From positions 20,444-84,443 of the forward strand of contig JAUXNQ010000045.1 of the NCBI GenBank assembly GCA_030682715.1: 64,000 nt of DNA, read 5' to 3'. This DNA is from Methylotenera sp. GTDB taxonomy: Bacteria; Pseudomonadota; Gammaproteobacteria; Burkholderiales; Methylophilaceae. The first letter of the stretch is position 1. Each line of letters begins with the position of its first letter. Positions 8,529 through 18,011 of the stretch are shown here, in pieces. The position numbers and the translations under genes are program-made. Under the pieces are notes generated by a model that worked only from the letters and a program-made list of their open reading frames with translations, made no database searches and was not told the origin of the DNA.

Positions 8529-9989
8529 ATGTCGTCGCACATCTCAAACGTCCGTCCCGCACCTGACCAAGTCATTGTTGATATTGCTAATTATGTTGCA
8601 GATTTTGAAATCAATAGCGACGAAGCATACGACACTGCACGCAACTGCCTCATGGATACATTAGGTTGTGGGTTTGAAGCACTGGATTATCCAGCTTGCA
8701 CCAAATTGCTGGGGCCAGTCATTGCTGGCACCGTTGTGCCTAATGGCGCAAAAGTACCTGGCACCAACTTCCAGCTTGACCCTATCCTTGCCGCATTCAA
8801 TATCGGTGCAATGATTCGCTGGTTAGACTTTAACGACACATGGTTAGCTGCCGAATGGGGGCACCCATCCGATAATTTAGGTGGCATTTTAGCCGTGGCA
8901 GATTACATGTCACGCAAAAATATCGCAGAAGGCAAAGCGCCGCTTAGCGTAAAAGACGTACTCACTGCCATGATCAAAGCGCATGAAATTCAAGGCGTAC
9001 TTGCCCTTGAAAACAGCTTTAACCGTGTGGGGTTAGATCACGTCATTTTAGTAAAAATCGCCTCTACCGCGGTAGTCACCAAACTATTAGGCGGAAATAA
9101 AGAAGATATTATCAATGCCGTTTCTAATGCGTTTGTTGACGGCCAAAGCTTACGTACTTATCGCCACAGCCCGAATACCGGCTCGCGTAAGTCTTGGGCG
9201 GCTGGCGATGCCACTTCACGCGCGGTAAGGCTGGCTTGGATGACCATGCAAGGCGAAATGGGCTATCCATCCGCACTCACCGCAAAAACATGGGGCTTCT
9301 ACGACGTGCTGTTTAAAGGCAACGCATTTAAATTCCAACGCGCTTACGGTTCTTATGTCATGGAACAAGTACTTTTCAAAATCTCGTTCCCAGCAGAGTT
9401 CCACGCACAAACAGCGGTGGAATGCGCATTGCCGTTAAATAAAGAAATCGGCAACCGCTTACAAAGCCTAGAACAAATTGCAGAAATCGACAAAATCGTC
9501 ATTACCACTCACGAATCTGCAATCCGCATCATTGATAAAACAGGGCCACTAGACAACCCTGCCGACCGCGACCATTGCATTCAGTACATGGCAGCCATCG
9601 GCCTATTAAAAGGCAACCTGACTGCTCAGGATTACGAAGATGAAGCCGCAGCAGACCCACGCATTGATGCGATTCGTAGCAAAATGACCTGCGTAGAAAA
9701 AGCAGAATACACACGCGACTACCTAGACCCAGAGAAACGCTCAATCGCTAACGCCATTCAAATCTTTTTCAAAGATGGCACTAGCTCAAGCAACATTGCC
9801 GTAGAGTACCCAATTGGCCACCGCCGTCGCCGTGGTGAAGGCATCCCTGAGTTAGTGAAAAAATTCAAAGTGAATTTAGCACGCAGATTTGATGCTAAAA
9901 AACAGGCAGATATTTTGGCATTATGCTTAGCGCAAAATACACTAGAAAAAATGCCAGTGAATGAGTTTGTAGATATGCTAGTAACTTAA
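8529..9989 (+). CDS. prpD: 2-Methylcitrate dehydratase
   Basis: This 486-residue MmgE/PrpD family protein dehydrates 2-methylcitrate to 2-methyl-cis-aconitate. Family hallmarks include [15 protein letters not shown] near residue 38, [20 protein letters not shown] near 98, [20 protein letters not shown] from about 205 and [11 protein letters not shown] near 342. The rehydration step needs an aconitase-type enzyme not seen in this window. AAAGGTCC before the ATG is a plausible ribosome site. It is the last gene of the operon. Confidence 0.95.
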   Translation: MSSHISNVRPAPDQVIVDIANYVADFEINSDEAYDTARNCLMDTLGCGFEALDYPACTKLLGPVIAGTVVPNGAKVPGTNFQLDPILAAFNIGAMIRWLDFNDTWLAAEWGHPSDNLGGILAVADYMSRKNIAEGKAPLSVKDVLTAMIKAHEIQGVLALENSFNRVGLDHVILVKIASTAVVTKLLGGNKEDIINAVSNAFVDGQSLRTYRHSPNTGSRKSWAAGDATSRAVRLAWMTMQGEMGYPSALTAKTWGFYDVLFKGNAFKFQRAYGSYVMEQVLFKISFPAEFHAQTAVECALPLNKEIGNRLQSLEQIAEIDKIVITTHESAIRIIDKTGPLDNPADRDHCIQYMAAIGLLKGNLTAQDYEDEAAADPRIDAIRSKMTCVEKAEYTRDYLDPEKRSIANAIQIFFKDGTSSSNIAVEYPIGHRRRRGEGIPELVKKFKVNLARRFDAKKQADILALCLAQNTLEKMPVNEFVDMLVT

Positions 9990-9995
9990 TTAGCA

Positions 9996-10028
9996 GGGTG
10001 TGCAAATGGCTTTTTTATTTGCATACCC
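9996..10028 (+). terminator. Stem-loop after prpD
   Basis: GGGTGTGCAAAT (9996-10007) and ATTTGCATACCC (10017-10028) pair with one mismatch around a loop containing TTTTTT. No U-tract follows the stem, so it could be a poor terminator or mRNA 3' protection. It lies 7 bp after the prpD stop and ends the operon before the restriction-modification genes. Confidence 0.5.
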
Positions 10029-10167
10029 GAAATGATCATTATTGCTTGGACAATGTGCAAGATAACTAATCTTGCACATCTACACTACTACACTCAACGC
10101 CAATACACTCTATACGTAGATGAGCATTTTCAAATAAATTTGCCACCATTACACAGGTTAAATTCGT

Positions 10168-10173
10168 TATAAT
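10168..10173 (+). promoter_or_regulatory. -10 box placed for a leaderless methyltransferase mRNA
   Basis: A perfect TATAAT lies only 6 bp before the ATG at 10180, so transcription would begin at or within a base or two of the start codon. No Shine-Dalgarno sequence is present. The -35 is weak: TTGCCA at 10140-10145 is too far, and the bases at the normal distance do not match consensus. Confidence 0.55.
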
Positions 10174-10179
10174 CTGCGC

Positions 10180-11313
10180 ATGGAACTAGACTATTCACAC
10201 CCACATCCCACCGAAAACTCTGCGTACGAATATCCAGTTTCAGATGAAAAAGAAGCCTACAAAGCTGCTCAAGAGGCTCTTCAATACAGACTTTTCAACA
10301 AAGCCCCAGTTCCTTTCCCTGAGCCTAATCAACCTGAATTTACTTTTATTGATCTATTTGCGGGCATTGGTGGCTTCCGTATCGCCATGCAAAGCCTTGG
10401 CGGAAAATGTGTATTCACCAGTGAGTGGGATGAAAAGTCACAATTAACTTATAAAGTTAATTTTGGCGATTCGCCTTTCGGTGACATTACCAAAGAAATT
10501 ACCAAACAATACATTCCAGACAATTTTGATGTGTTATGTGCTGGTTTCCCGTGCCAAGCTTTCTCAATAGCTGGAAAACGTGGAGGGTTTGAAGATACGA
10601 GAGGCACTTTGTTTTTTGAAGTAGCTGAAATTATAAAACGTAAAAAACCTAAAGCTATATTTCTGGAAAATGTAAAAGGTTTAACTAATCATAAACAAGG
10701 TAAAACATTAGCAACTATCTTAAATGTACTTCGTAATGACTTAGGTTATTTTGTGCCAGAGCCGCAAGTACTCAACGCCAAAAACTTTGGTGTACCTCAA
10801 AATAGAGAACGTATTTTCATCGTTGGCTTTAGAAAAGATTTAGGCATAACGGACTTTAACTATCCAACACACAGCAATAAGAAAGTTAGCTTTATTGATG
10901 TTAGAGAAGAAAAAACTGTCCCCTCAAAATACTATCTATCAAATCAATATCTCAGCACTTTAATTAAACATAAAGAGCGTCATGAAAGCAAAGGCAATGG
11001 TTTTGGTTATGAAATCATCAAAGACGATGGCATTGCCAACGCAATAGTTTGTGGCGGCATGGGGCGTGAGCGTAATTTAATTATTGACCACCGTTTAGAA
11101 GACTATACGCCAACGACTAATATCAAAGGCGAAATCAATCGCCAAGGTATTCGAAAAATGACACCTAGGGAGTGGGCAAGATTGCAAGGATATCCAGACA
11201 ACTTTATTATTCCTGTTGCCGATGCCTCAGCATATAAACAATTTGGTAATTCTGTGGCTGTGCCAGCGATTAAAGCTACTGCTAGAGAAATTATTAAAAG
11301 AATATTGGAGTAA
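10180..11313 (+). CDS. Type II DNA (cytosine-5) methyltransferase
   Basis: This 377-residue protein has all the main C5-methyltransferase motifs in order: SAM-binding FIDLFAGIGGFRIAM (about 56-70), catalytic PCQ with Cys125 in AGFPCQAFS, ENVKGL at about 163, QNRERIFIVGF near 205 and QFGNSVAVP near the C-terminus. About 50 residues precede the first motif. The target-recognition region lies between about 240 and 300. The next gene is an HpaII-type nuclease starting 2 bp later, so the expected target is CCGG, with methylation protecting the host. The pair looks more AT-rich than its neighbours, which fits horizontal gain. Confidence 0.95.
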   Translation: MELDYSHPHPTENSAYEYPVSDEKEAYKAAQEALQYRLFNKAPVPFPEPNQPEFTFIDLFAGIGGFRIAMQSLGGKCVFTSEWDEKSQLTYKVNFGDSPFGDITKEITKQYIPDNFDVLCAGFPCQAFSIAGKRGGFEDTRGTLFFEVAEIIKRKKPKAIFLENVKGLTNHKQGKTLATILNVLRNDLGYFVPEPQVLNAKNFGVPQNRERIFIVGFRKDLGITDFNYPTHSNKKVSFIDVREEKTVPSKYYLSNQYLSTLIKHKERHESKGNGFGYEIIKDDGIANAIVCGGMGRERNLIIDHRLEDYTPTTNIKGEINRQGIRKMTPREWARLQGYPDNFIIPVADASAYKQFGNSVAVPAIKATAREIIKRILE

Positions 11314-11315
11314 TT

Positions 11316-12395
11316 ATGCTGACTGGCAACAAAGGTGAATGGAGTGAAATTTATGCCTTACTTAAAGTCATTTCTGATAAGCAACTCTATCACGGCGATG
11401 GCAATCTGAATCAGCTAGAGAATGCAGTTTTACCAGTCATAAAGGTTTTGCGAGAAAAGTCAGACGGCACTTATGAATATGAAATTCAGCAGAATATAGT
11501 GGTTGTAAGTGGCTCTGAGAAAGCATTTAAAATCCCAATCTCAGACTTCAAACTTCAGGCTGAACACCTTTTGACGAGAATAAAATCGTCATCTGCCGCT
11601 AGCTTTGCAATACCTGAAATTGAAGAGTTTATTGCCTTATTTAACTGCAAGTCACTTAAAGCAAAATCTGGTGTAAAAAGTGATATACATATTGTTTTAC
11701 ATGATGCTGCTACAGGCACGTCACCAGTGCTAGGCTTTAGTATTAAATCTCAACTAGGCAATGCCTCCACACTATTAAATGCTGGCAAGACGACAAATTT
11801 CATTTATAAGCTAGAAGGCAAAAAACTTCCAAGCCAATTAATTAACGAAATTAATTTGATTGATACTCGAACTAAAATCAAAGATAGATTAGTCGCACTG
11901 ACCAATTTTGGAAGCGCATTATCTTTTATCAGAACTGAAAACTCTATTTTTTCAAACAACCTAACTCTTATCGACAGCGCGCTGCCTAAAATACTAGCCG
12001 AAATCATCTATTTGTTTTATACGTCAGCAAATAATACGCTTGCAAGTTTGGTTGATGAGATTTCAGTTAAGAATCCACTTAACTTTGATACTTCGGAAAA
12101 ACACCCATTTTACACTTACAAAGTTAAGCGATTTTTAACTGACATTGCTTTAGGAATGATGCCTTCAAAAGTATGGACTGGGGAGCTTGAGGCTACTGGT
12201 GGTTACTTGGTCGTGAAAGACGATGGGGAAATACTCGCGTACCACGTTTACAATCGTAACGATTTTGAAGATTACCTGATGAACAACACTAAGCTAGATA
12301 CAGCAAGCTCTACAAGGCATCATTTTGGGTTGATTTATGAAGAAAATGACGATCTATTTTTTAAATTAAATCTTCAAATCAGATTTGTCAAGTAA
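11316..12395 (+). CDS. HpaII-family type II restriction endonuclease
   Basis: The 359-residue protein opens MLTGNKGEWSEIYALLKVIS, which I recognise as the start of the HpaII restriction enzyme family, and its length matches HpaII (about 360). A segment near residue 120 (KSGVKSDIHIVLHDA, then GFSIKSQLG) has the D-x(n)-SxKS arrangement expected of the nuclease core. CCGG specificity is inferred from the family and from the C5-methyltransferase 2 bp upstream. No controller protein or Vsr repair gene is adjacent. Confidence 0.88.
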   Translation: MLTGNKGEWSEIYALLKVISDKQLYHGDGNLNQLENAVLPVIKVLREKSDGTYEYEIQQNIVVVSGSEKAFKIPISDFKLQAEHLLTRIKSSSAASFAIPEIEEFIALFNCKSLKAKSGVKSDIHIVLHDAATGTSPVLGFSIKSQLGNASTLLNAGKTTNFIYKLEGKKLPSQLINEINLIDTRTKIKDRLVALTNFGSALSFIRTENSIFSNNLTLIDSALPKILAEIIYLFYTSANNTLASLVDEISVKNPLNFDTSEKHPFYTYKVKRFLTDIALGMMPSKVWTGELEATGGYLVVKDDGEILAYHVYNRNDFEDYLMNNTKLDTASSTRHHFGLIYEENDDLFFKLNLQIRFVK

Positions 12396-12497
12396 ATAAC
12401 CCTCGCAAAAAGTAATCACAACTATCTGATGGCATTAGCCATATTTTACGCACATATCTTTAGAGGTGTTACTCCACTTAGGCTAAATCTGCTTACG

Positions 12498-13193
12498 CTA
12501 AATCTGCCAATCAATCGGCGCTTCACCCCGTTTTTTCAGATACTCATTAATACTCGAAAATTGGTGATTACCAAAAAAACCTCGGTAAGCAGATAACGGC
12601 GATGGATGGGGAGATTTCAACACCAAATGTTTTTGTCCATCTATCATCTCGCCTTTTTTCTGCGCATAACTGCCCCACAGCACAAATACCAAGCCTTCCC
12701 GATGTAGGTTTAAAGCCGCAATCGCCGCATCGGTAAAGGCTTCCCAGCCGCGCTTTTGGTGCGAGCCCGCATTGGCCATTTCCACTGTTAGTGTTGCATT
12801 TAATAACAGTACGCCTTGGTTTGCCCAAGATGTTAAATCGCCTTTGCCTTGCATCTTAATGCCGAGGTCACTTTCAATTTCTTTAAAAATATTGACGAGT
12901 GAGGGCGGTAAAGCGACGCCTTCTGGCACTGAAAAACTCAACCCATGCGCTTGTGACTGCCCTTTATCTTGGCCATGATAAGGGTCTTGCCCGATAATTA
13001 CCACGCGTACTTTTTCAAACGGCGTGTGATTAAAGGCATTAAAAATCAATGAACTAGGTGGGAATATTATCTTGCCTGCGTTTTTTTCTTGCAATAAAAA
13101 AGCGCGTAGTGATTGCATGTATGGTTTATCAAGTTCGTCACCAATCACAGCTTGCCATGAAGGGTGAAGTTGACCAGCTTTTTCTTGTGACAT
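12498..13193 (-). CDS. ung: Uracil-DNA glycosylase
   Basis: This 231-residue family 1 UDG removes uracil from DNA. The catalytic Asp motif [11 protein letters not shown] and the C-terminal leucine-loop motif [16 protein letters not shown] are both present, together with LLLNATLTV. The start is placed at the ATG at 13193 (MSQEKAGQ), which gives the family length; an in-frame upstream ATG at 13247 would add 18 residues with no family counterpart. Its stop codon is overlapped by a 15-bp-period duplication (GCTAAATCTGC at 12482-12492 and 12497-12507). It is convergent with the nuclease gene. Confidence 0.95.
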   Translation of the reverse strand: MSQEKAGQLHPSWQAVIGDELDKPYMQSLRAFLLQEKNAGKIIFPPSSLIFNAFNHTPFEKVRVVIIGQDPYHGQDKGQSQAHGLSFSVPEGVALPPSLVNIFKEIESDLGIKMQGKGDLTSWANQGVLLLNATLTVEMANAGSHQKRGWEAFTDAAIAALNLHREGLVFVLWGSYAQKKGEMIDGQKHLVLKSPHPSPLSAYRGFFGNHQFSSINEYLKKRGEAPIDWQI

Positions 13194-13381
13194 TTGATAA
13201 GAGCGATGGTTTATGAAGATAAATCCATTATAAACCGAAGTGATCACTCATTTTGAGTCATAAATATAAGCAGATGTAAACACGGGTATATATTTATATA
13301 TCGTAACAATAGTCTCCAGCCATTAAATCGTTAAAGTATTTGAAAATTAAAATATGTACCTTTCAGTTCGTCATTGGGAAA

Positions 13382-13981
13382 ATGTATAAAAAATCTAATC
13401 ATAGTTTAAATTAATCATAGTTTAAATAAGGTCACACAAAATAATATTAGCCCTACTGTCTATATACAACGAGGCTTCACGCTAATCGAACTAGTTGTGG
13501 TGATTGTGATACTAGGGATACTCGCTTCATCAGCATTACCAAAATTTATCAACTTAGGTAGAGAGGCAAGAGTTGCCGCCATACAAAGTCTGGCAGGGTC
13601 AGTACGAAGCTCAATGCACCTTGTAGAGGGCAAGTGATGATAAAAGGAATGGGCTCAGCTGGTCAGCAACCCAATATCACTTGGATCCAGCTTGCGGACG
13701 GCACTGATGTTAGAGTTTGGAGTGGCTATCCAGACCGCTGGTGCGGTGGCATAGGCGTTCTGCAACAAGGTTTTATCGTTCCATCCTCTGGATGTTATTT
13801 AAGCAATGCTGCCATTGAAAATAACGGCCTGACTTTTTACGGGTTTGGTAACTCCACCATTCCTACTGGCGATGCTGGCTGGAGAATAGAATCCGCAAGT
13901 ACGCCTAACCAGTGCGCAGTCCAATATCGTTACAATGGCACTGGTACACCTGTTGTTACAGCACACACCAGTGGCTGCTGA
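13382..13981 (+). pseudogene. Type IV pilin (MSHA/PilA-like), disrupted
   Basis: The prepilin signature [20 protein letters not shown] is encoded at 13470-13529 and continues to [11 protein letters not shown], then TGA TGA. A second frame from about 13634 continues for 115 residues with pilin-like features: three or four Cys, Gly/Thr-rich, ending HTSGC. The pilin frame has no usable start. However, an ATG at 13382 reads [10 protein letters not shown] and then meets a stop, and deleting one copy of the perfect 16-bp duplication at 13396-13427 joins it in frame to the leader before GFTLIEL. The gene therefore carries at least two lesions, a 16-bp insertion and a frameshift near 13627-13633. No pilus genes are adjacent. 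Confidence 0.8.
13396..13427 (+). repeat. Perfect 16-bp tandem duplication in the pilin leader
   Basis: TAATCATAGTTTAAAT occurs twice without gap or mismatch (13396-13411, 13412-13427). Sixteen is not a multiple of three, so the duplication shifts the frame and introduces a stop after [10 protein letters not shown]. Identity of the copies implies a recent event. Confidence 0.9.
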
Positions 13982-14115
13982 AAAAGCAAACTCACGCCTC
14001 CACTTAAGTAATACTAACCAATTGTTTTATCTATCTTAATAGAACTTTCCCTCATCAACACTCTCTATATCAAAATAGCACTATCAAGCTTTATCCATCT
14101 CTTGGAGAATCACTG

Positions 14116-15168
14116 ATGCGCAAATTGACACTTGGCTTTGGGTTCATACTTAGCATTGGTCTTACTTTTACCACCACCCCCGCACTTGCAACGCCGCCAG
14201 ATGGCTTGGTTTATGCACTTAAATCTAGCGTTGTAAAAATTCGCGTCATACTCCCTAACGGCCACTATGGTGTAGGCTCTGGCGTAGTAGTCGCCAAAGA
14301 CCAAGTGGTCACCAATTGCCATGTCGTAGCCAATGCGCATGCCATTAATGTGATTAAATTTGGCGAAAGTCACCGTGCCATTAGCCTAAAGGCCGACTGG
14401 GAGCACGACCTGTGCATCGTCGGCTTTGATGGCCTAAACACCACGGTTGCAACACTAGGTGAAAGTACCAGCTTGCAATATGAACAATCCGTTTTCACCA
14501 TCAGCTTTCCCAACAACTCTCCTAGGCCACTCACCACCTATGGCGCAATTAAGGCACTGTACCCAATGGATGACAGCGTGATTATCCGCACTACTAATGA
14601 TTTTAGATTAGGAGCGAGCGGTGGCGCTATGTTCAGCGACGATGGAAAACTAGTCGGCATCATCACCCTCAAAAGCCCTGGGCGAAACGCGTTTTACTAC
14701 AACATGCCAGTTGAGTGGATTAAAAATCTTTTAAAACAACCAGAAATTGCCATTAACACTAAGGGTGAGCTACCTTTTTGGGATGCCCCTGAAGAAAAAC
14801 GCCCATATTTCATGCGCGTGATTCAACCTTATCAAACTAAAAACTGGGAAATGCTCAAAAAACTTGCTACCGAATGGTTACTATTAGAACCAAAAACAAG
14901 CGAAGCACTTAATTACTTAGCCATTGCCGAATACAATCTTAAAGAAACTAAAAACGCTGAACAGCATTTTGGTCAAATTTATGCTGACAACAAACATCAC
15001 GCCAATGCTTTATTGCATTTGGGCATGATTGCAGCCGAATCTGGCAATAAAGATGAAGCTATCAAAACAGCGACACTTCTTGATCAGTTAGATAAGGACG
15101 CAGCAAACCAATTGAACGAGAAACTAGGCATTGCAACAGGCAACGACTGCCAAATAAACCATTGTTAG
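14116..15168 (+). CDS. Secreted trypsin-like serine protease with C-terminal TPR region
   Basis: The 350-residue protein has a signal peptide (residues 1-25, ending ALA). The trypsin-like fold carries a clear catalytic triad: His69 in VVTNCHVV, Asp98 in WEHDLCIVG and Ser168 in LGASGGAMF. From about residue 220 the chain is helical and TPR-like (EWLLLEPKTSEALNYLAIAE, then HANALLHLGMIAAESGNKDE). There is no PDZ domain, unlike DegP/HtrA. A paralogue with the same architecture is encoded at 30607-31578. Targets are unknown; it probably acts in the periplasm. Two Cys near the C-terminus may form a disulphide. Confidence 0.85.
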   Translation: MRKLTLGFGFILSIGLTFTTTPALATPPDGLVYALKSSVVKIRVILPNGHYGVGSGVVVAKDQVVTNCHVVANAHAINVIKFGESHRAISLKADWEHDLCIVGFDGLNTTVATLGESTSLQYEQSVFTISFPNNSPRPLTTYGAIKALYPMDDSVIIRTTNDFRLGASGGAMFSDDGKLVGIITLKSPGRNAFYYNMPVEWIKNLLKQPEIAINTKGELPFWDAPEEKRPYFMRVIQPYQTKNWEMLKKLATEWLLLEPKTSEALNYLAIAEYNLKETKNAEQHFGQIYADNKHHANALLHLGMIAAESGNKDEAIKTATLLDQLDKDAANQLNEKLGIATGNDCQINHC

Positions 15169-15335
15169 CTATATCCACCATGCAAGTTAACGATAGCCAG
15201 TTAAGCGATGTAGCACACTTGTAAGTGAAACACGCATTAATGAAATGCGCGCCGACACCAGAGCCCTAGTAAATTAGTCAACCATTGTTGATTTATGGCA
15301 TAATTACGTCCTGTTTAAAACCATTGCCAAACCAC

Positions 15336-16100
15336 ATGTTTGACCACATCAAAGAAGATATTTCTATCGTTTTCGAGCGTGACCCTGCTGCTCGCACACA
15401 TTGGGAAATTTTAACCACCTACCCTGGCGTACATGCACTGCTGATACACCGCCTGAGCCATTGGCTATGGAAGGCTAATTTTTTCTGGCTTGGTCGATTT
15501 TTGTCACACTTGGGTCGCTGGTTCACTGGCATTGAGATTCACCCTGGCGCCACAATAGGACGTCGTGTTTTTATCGATCATGGCATGGGTGTTGTTATCG
15601 GTGAAACTGCGATTATTGGCAATGACTGTACCTTGTATCATGGCGTAACGCTTGGCGGCACTTCATGGAACAAAGGTAAACGTCACCCAACATTAGAAGC
15701 AGGCGTAGTCATTGGTGCAGGTGCTAAAGTACTGGGCCCTATCACGATCGGTGAAGGCGCAAAAATCGGCTCTAATGCCGTTGTTGTCAAAGATGTGCCA
15801 GCCAATGCAACTGCGGTGGGTATTCCTGCACGTATTTTAGAAGAAGAAAAATCAAAAAAACGCGAAGAAACAGCACAGAAAATTGGGTTTGCCGCTTATG
15901 CAGTTGGTAATGATGAAAATGACCCCATGATTAAAGCAATACATTCACTACTCGATCATGCATCAAAGCAAGACCATGCAATCACCGAGTTGCAAGCTCA
16001 ACTAGCACGCCTGAATACAGATGAACACAGCGATACAGAAGTGGCCAAAGCTTTTAATGTTCCACCAACTAAGGTTCCACCACCAAACAGCAAGTCGTAG
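15336..16100 (+). CDS. cysE: Serine O-acetyltransferase
   Basis: This 254-residue left-handed beta-helix acyltransferase makes O-acetylserine for cysteine synthesis. Hexapeptide repeats are clear ([56 protein letters not shown]), with active-site His residues in DHGMG and YHGVTLGG. The start is placed at the ATG at 15336 (MFDHIKED); an upstream TTG would add 17 unlikely residues. The 3' end is overlapped by a 12-bp duplication (16091-16114). Its position just before iscR supplies the cysteine used by the isc desulfurases, though a separate iscR promoter is present. Confidence 0.93.
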   Translation: MFDHIKEDISIVFERDPAARTHWEILTTYPGVHALLIHRLSHWLWKANFFWLGRFLSHLGRWFTGIEIHPGATIGRRVFIDHGMGVVIGETAIIGNDCTLYHGVTLGGTSWNKGKRHPTLEAGVVIGAGAKVLGPITIGEGAKIGSNAVVVKDVPANATAVGIPARILEEEKSKKREETAQKIGFAAYAVGNDENDPMIKAIHSLLDHASKQDHAITELQAQLARLNTDEHSDTEVAKAFNVPPTKVPPPNSKS

Positions 16101-16191
16101 CTCAAGTCATAGCTAAATCTGGCTTTACAATTAGCATGCAATTATTAAACGTTTTAAATTAATTAAAACGAGCGTTGAACTGAACCGCATA

Positions 16192-16224
16192 ATAGTTGAC
16201 TAAATTTGTAAGGAATTATACAAT
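16192..16224 (+). promoter_or_regulatory. isc operon promoter with type 1 IscR-like site
   Basis: ATAGTTGACTAAATTTGTAA, continued by GGAATTAT (16192-16219), strongly resembles the type 1 IscR site of the E. coli isc promoter. It contains a -35 TTGACT (16196-16201), and a -10 TACAAT (16219-16224) follows at 17 bp. [2Fe-2S]-IscR bound here would repress the operon. Confidence 0.75.
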
Positions 16225-16259
16225 TCACTCACTTATGATACATACCCATACAAAATATT

Positions 16260-16787
16260 ATGCGATTAACCACTAAAGGTCGGTTTGCTGTAACAGCAAT
16301 GTTAGACCTAGCGATCAATGAGACAAAAGACGCACCAGAAACTAAGCCCGTGACACTCGCGGGCATTAGCGAGCGTCAAGATATATCACTCTCATATTTA
16401 GAGCAGCTGTTCAGTCGCTTGCGCAGACAAGGTTTAGTCAAAAGCATTCGTGGCCCAGGCGGTGGTTATAATTTAGCCAAAAAGTACGCAGATATTTCTG
16501 TGGCTGAAATTATCAATGCAGTTGATGAGCAAATTGATGCAACACAATGCGGTGGGCATGAAAACTGCCGTGACGAGGGCCGTTGCATGACACACGACCT
16601 ATGGTCCTCGCTTAATACTAAGATTTTAGAATACTTAGCAGGTGTCACGCTTGCAGACATGGTGGCATCGCAACAAAGTGGTCAAAAAGTGTCAATCACG
16701 CCACGCAACTGCACTAGTACACATGAAAAAGCCAGTGCACACGACAAGAGTGCAGTGATTAACACCGTATCAGTCGTTGTTAATTAA
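16260..16787 (+). CDS. iscR: Rrf2 family Fe-S-sensing regulator IscR
   Basis: The 175-residue protein begins MRLTTKGRFAVTAMLDLA with the Rrf2 winged helix, including SLSYLEQLFSRLRRQGLVKS and RGPGGGYNL. The cluster ligands are the three Cys in CGGHENCRDEGRC (near residues 97-109), followed by the conserved THDLW. It is first in the isc operon behind its own type 1 site, so it is probably autoregulated by Fe-S status. The last 30 residues are Ser/Thr/His-rich and variable. Confidence 0.95.
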   Translation: MRLTTKGRFAVTAMLDLAINETKDAPETKPVTLAGISERQDISLSYLEQLFSRLRRQGLVKSIRGPGGGYNLAKKYADISVAEIINAVDEQIDATQCGGHENCRDEGRCMTHDLWSSLNTKILEYLAGVTLADMVASQQSGQKVSITPRNCTSTHEKASAHDKSAVINTVSVVVN

Positions 16788-16808
16788 ACATCTGGTTAAG
16801 TTAAACCC

Positions 16809-17954
16809 ATGTCTAGCATCTATTTAGATCATAACGCGACAACAGCACTTGACCAGCACGTGCTAGAGAGCATGTTGCCTTGGATGCAAAGCCAAAGTGG
16901 CAACCCAACAAGCCGCCATATATTCGGCAGGTCAGCGCGAGATGCAGTTGAACAAGCAAGAACGCAAGTGGCTGAAGCTTGTGGTGCTTACGCTTCACAA
17001 GTGATTTTTACCGCTTCGGGTACTGAAGCGAATAACTTTGCAGTAAAAGGTATTGCAGCTAGCCAAGTAGGAAGCCAGATTTTGCATAGCGCCATTGAGC
17101 ACCCTTGTGTATCTAGGCCAGCAAGGGCAATGCAACAAGCAGGATGGCTAAGCAGTGAAATTGGCGTAAATGAAAGTGGTGTTTTAAACATTGCTCAATT
17201 GCAGCAACAGCTTCAAACGCCAACCAGCGTTGTATCTGTGATGCTCGCCAATAATGAAACTGGCGTCATTCAGGATGTTGCAGAGATTGCTGAAATCTCA
17301 CGTAAAGCTGGTGCTTTCATGCATACGGATGCGGTACAGGGCCTAGGTAAAATACCTGTTAATTTTACTGATTTAGACGTGCACGCGATGACGATTTCAA
17401 GCCATAAAATTCATGGCCCACAGGGCGCAGCGGCACTGATTTTAGATAAACGTGTTGATATACAGCCACTGTTACACGGCGGTGGTCAAGAACGTGGTTT
17501 ACGTAGCGGCACAGAAAATGTTGCAGCAATCGTTGGCTTTGGGATGGCATGTGAACTTGCAATTGCAAACTTGGCACACTTTAATAGCCATACACAAATA
17601 TTACGTAATGCATTTGAGCATGGATTAAAATCGCTCAATGTCACGGTATTTAGCAGCGATGCAACACGCTTACCCAATACCAGCTTTTTTGCATTAGACG
17701 GCATTGAGGGTGAAACTTTAGTGACGGCATTAGACCGAAAAGGCTTTGCCGTAGCCAGCGGCTCTGCATGCTCGAGTGACAGCACGGAGCCTAGCCATGT
17801 ATTACTGGCGATGGGTATTGCGCCAGATTTAGCCCGCGGTGCGGTACGCGTAAGCTTTGGTGCTCACAACACTTTATTACAAGTAACAGACTTTTTAACA
17901 ACGCTTAAGAATGAAATTTTGAGACTAAAACAGCTCACTAGTATTGCCGCATAA
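16809..17954 (+). CDS. Cysteine desulfurase, NifS/IscS-like paralogue
   Basis: The 381-residue PLP enzyme begins SSIYLDHNATTALD. It has ASGTEANNFAVKG near residue 73, a PLP Lys in ISSHKIHGPQG near 200 and a catalytic Cys in VASGSACSSDSTEPSHVL near 325. It is clearly different from the second desulfurase immediately downstream. It may be a scaffold-specific sulphur donor or a NifS-type enzyme retained in the isc operon. The start lies 21 bp after iscR, with a weak ribosome site. Confidence 0.9.
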   Translation: MSSIYLDHNATTALDQHVLESMLPWMQSQSGNPTSRHIFGRSARDAVEQARTQVAEACGAYASQVIFTASGTEANNFAVKGIAASQVGSQILHSAIEHPCVSRPARAMQQAGWLSSEIGVNESGVLNIAQLQQQLQTPTSVVSVMLANNETGVIQDVAEIAEISRKAGAFMHTDAVQGLGKIPVNFTDLDVHAMTISSHKIHGPQGAAALILDKRVDIQPLLHGGGQERGLRSGTENVAAIVGFGMACELAIANLAHFNSHTQILRNAFEHGLKSLNVTVFSSDATRLPNTSFFALDGIEGETLVTALDRKGFAVASGSACSSDSTEPSHVLLAMGIAPDLARGAVRVSFGAHNTLLQVTDFLTTLKNEILRLKQLTSIAA

Positions 17955-18011
17955 GCAGCCAATATCAGCGCTAATAATATATATAACGTAACAGGTAAGG
18001 ATAATTAAGAA

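Noticed and set aside
12568..12828. Alternative minus-strand frame inside ung
   Set aside because: The ung frame holds both catalytic motifs across this segment; the other frame has no recognisable features.
10140..13982. Genomic island or prophage around the restriction genes and pilin remnant
   Set aside because: No integrase, tRNA att site or phage structural gene is visible, and ung between them is a core gene. Only the two restriction-modification genes look acquired.
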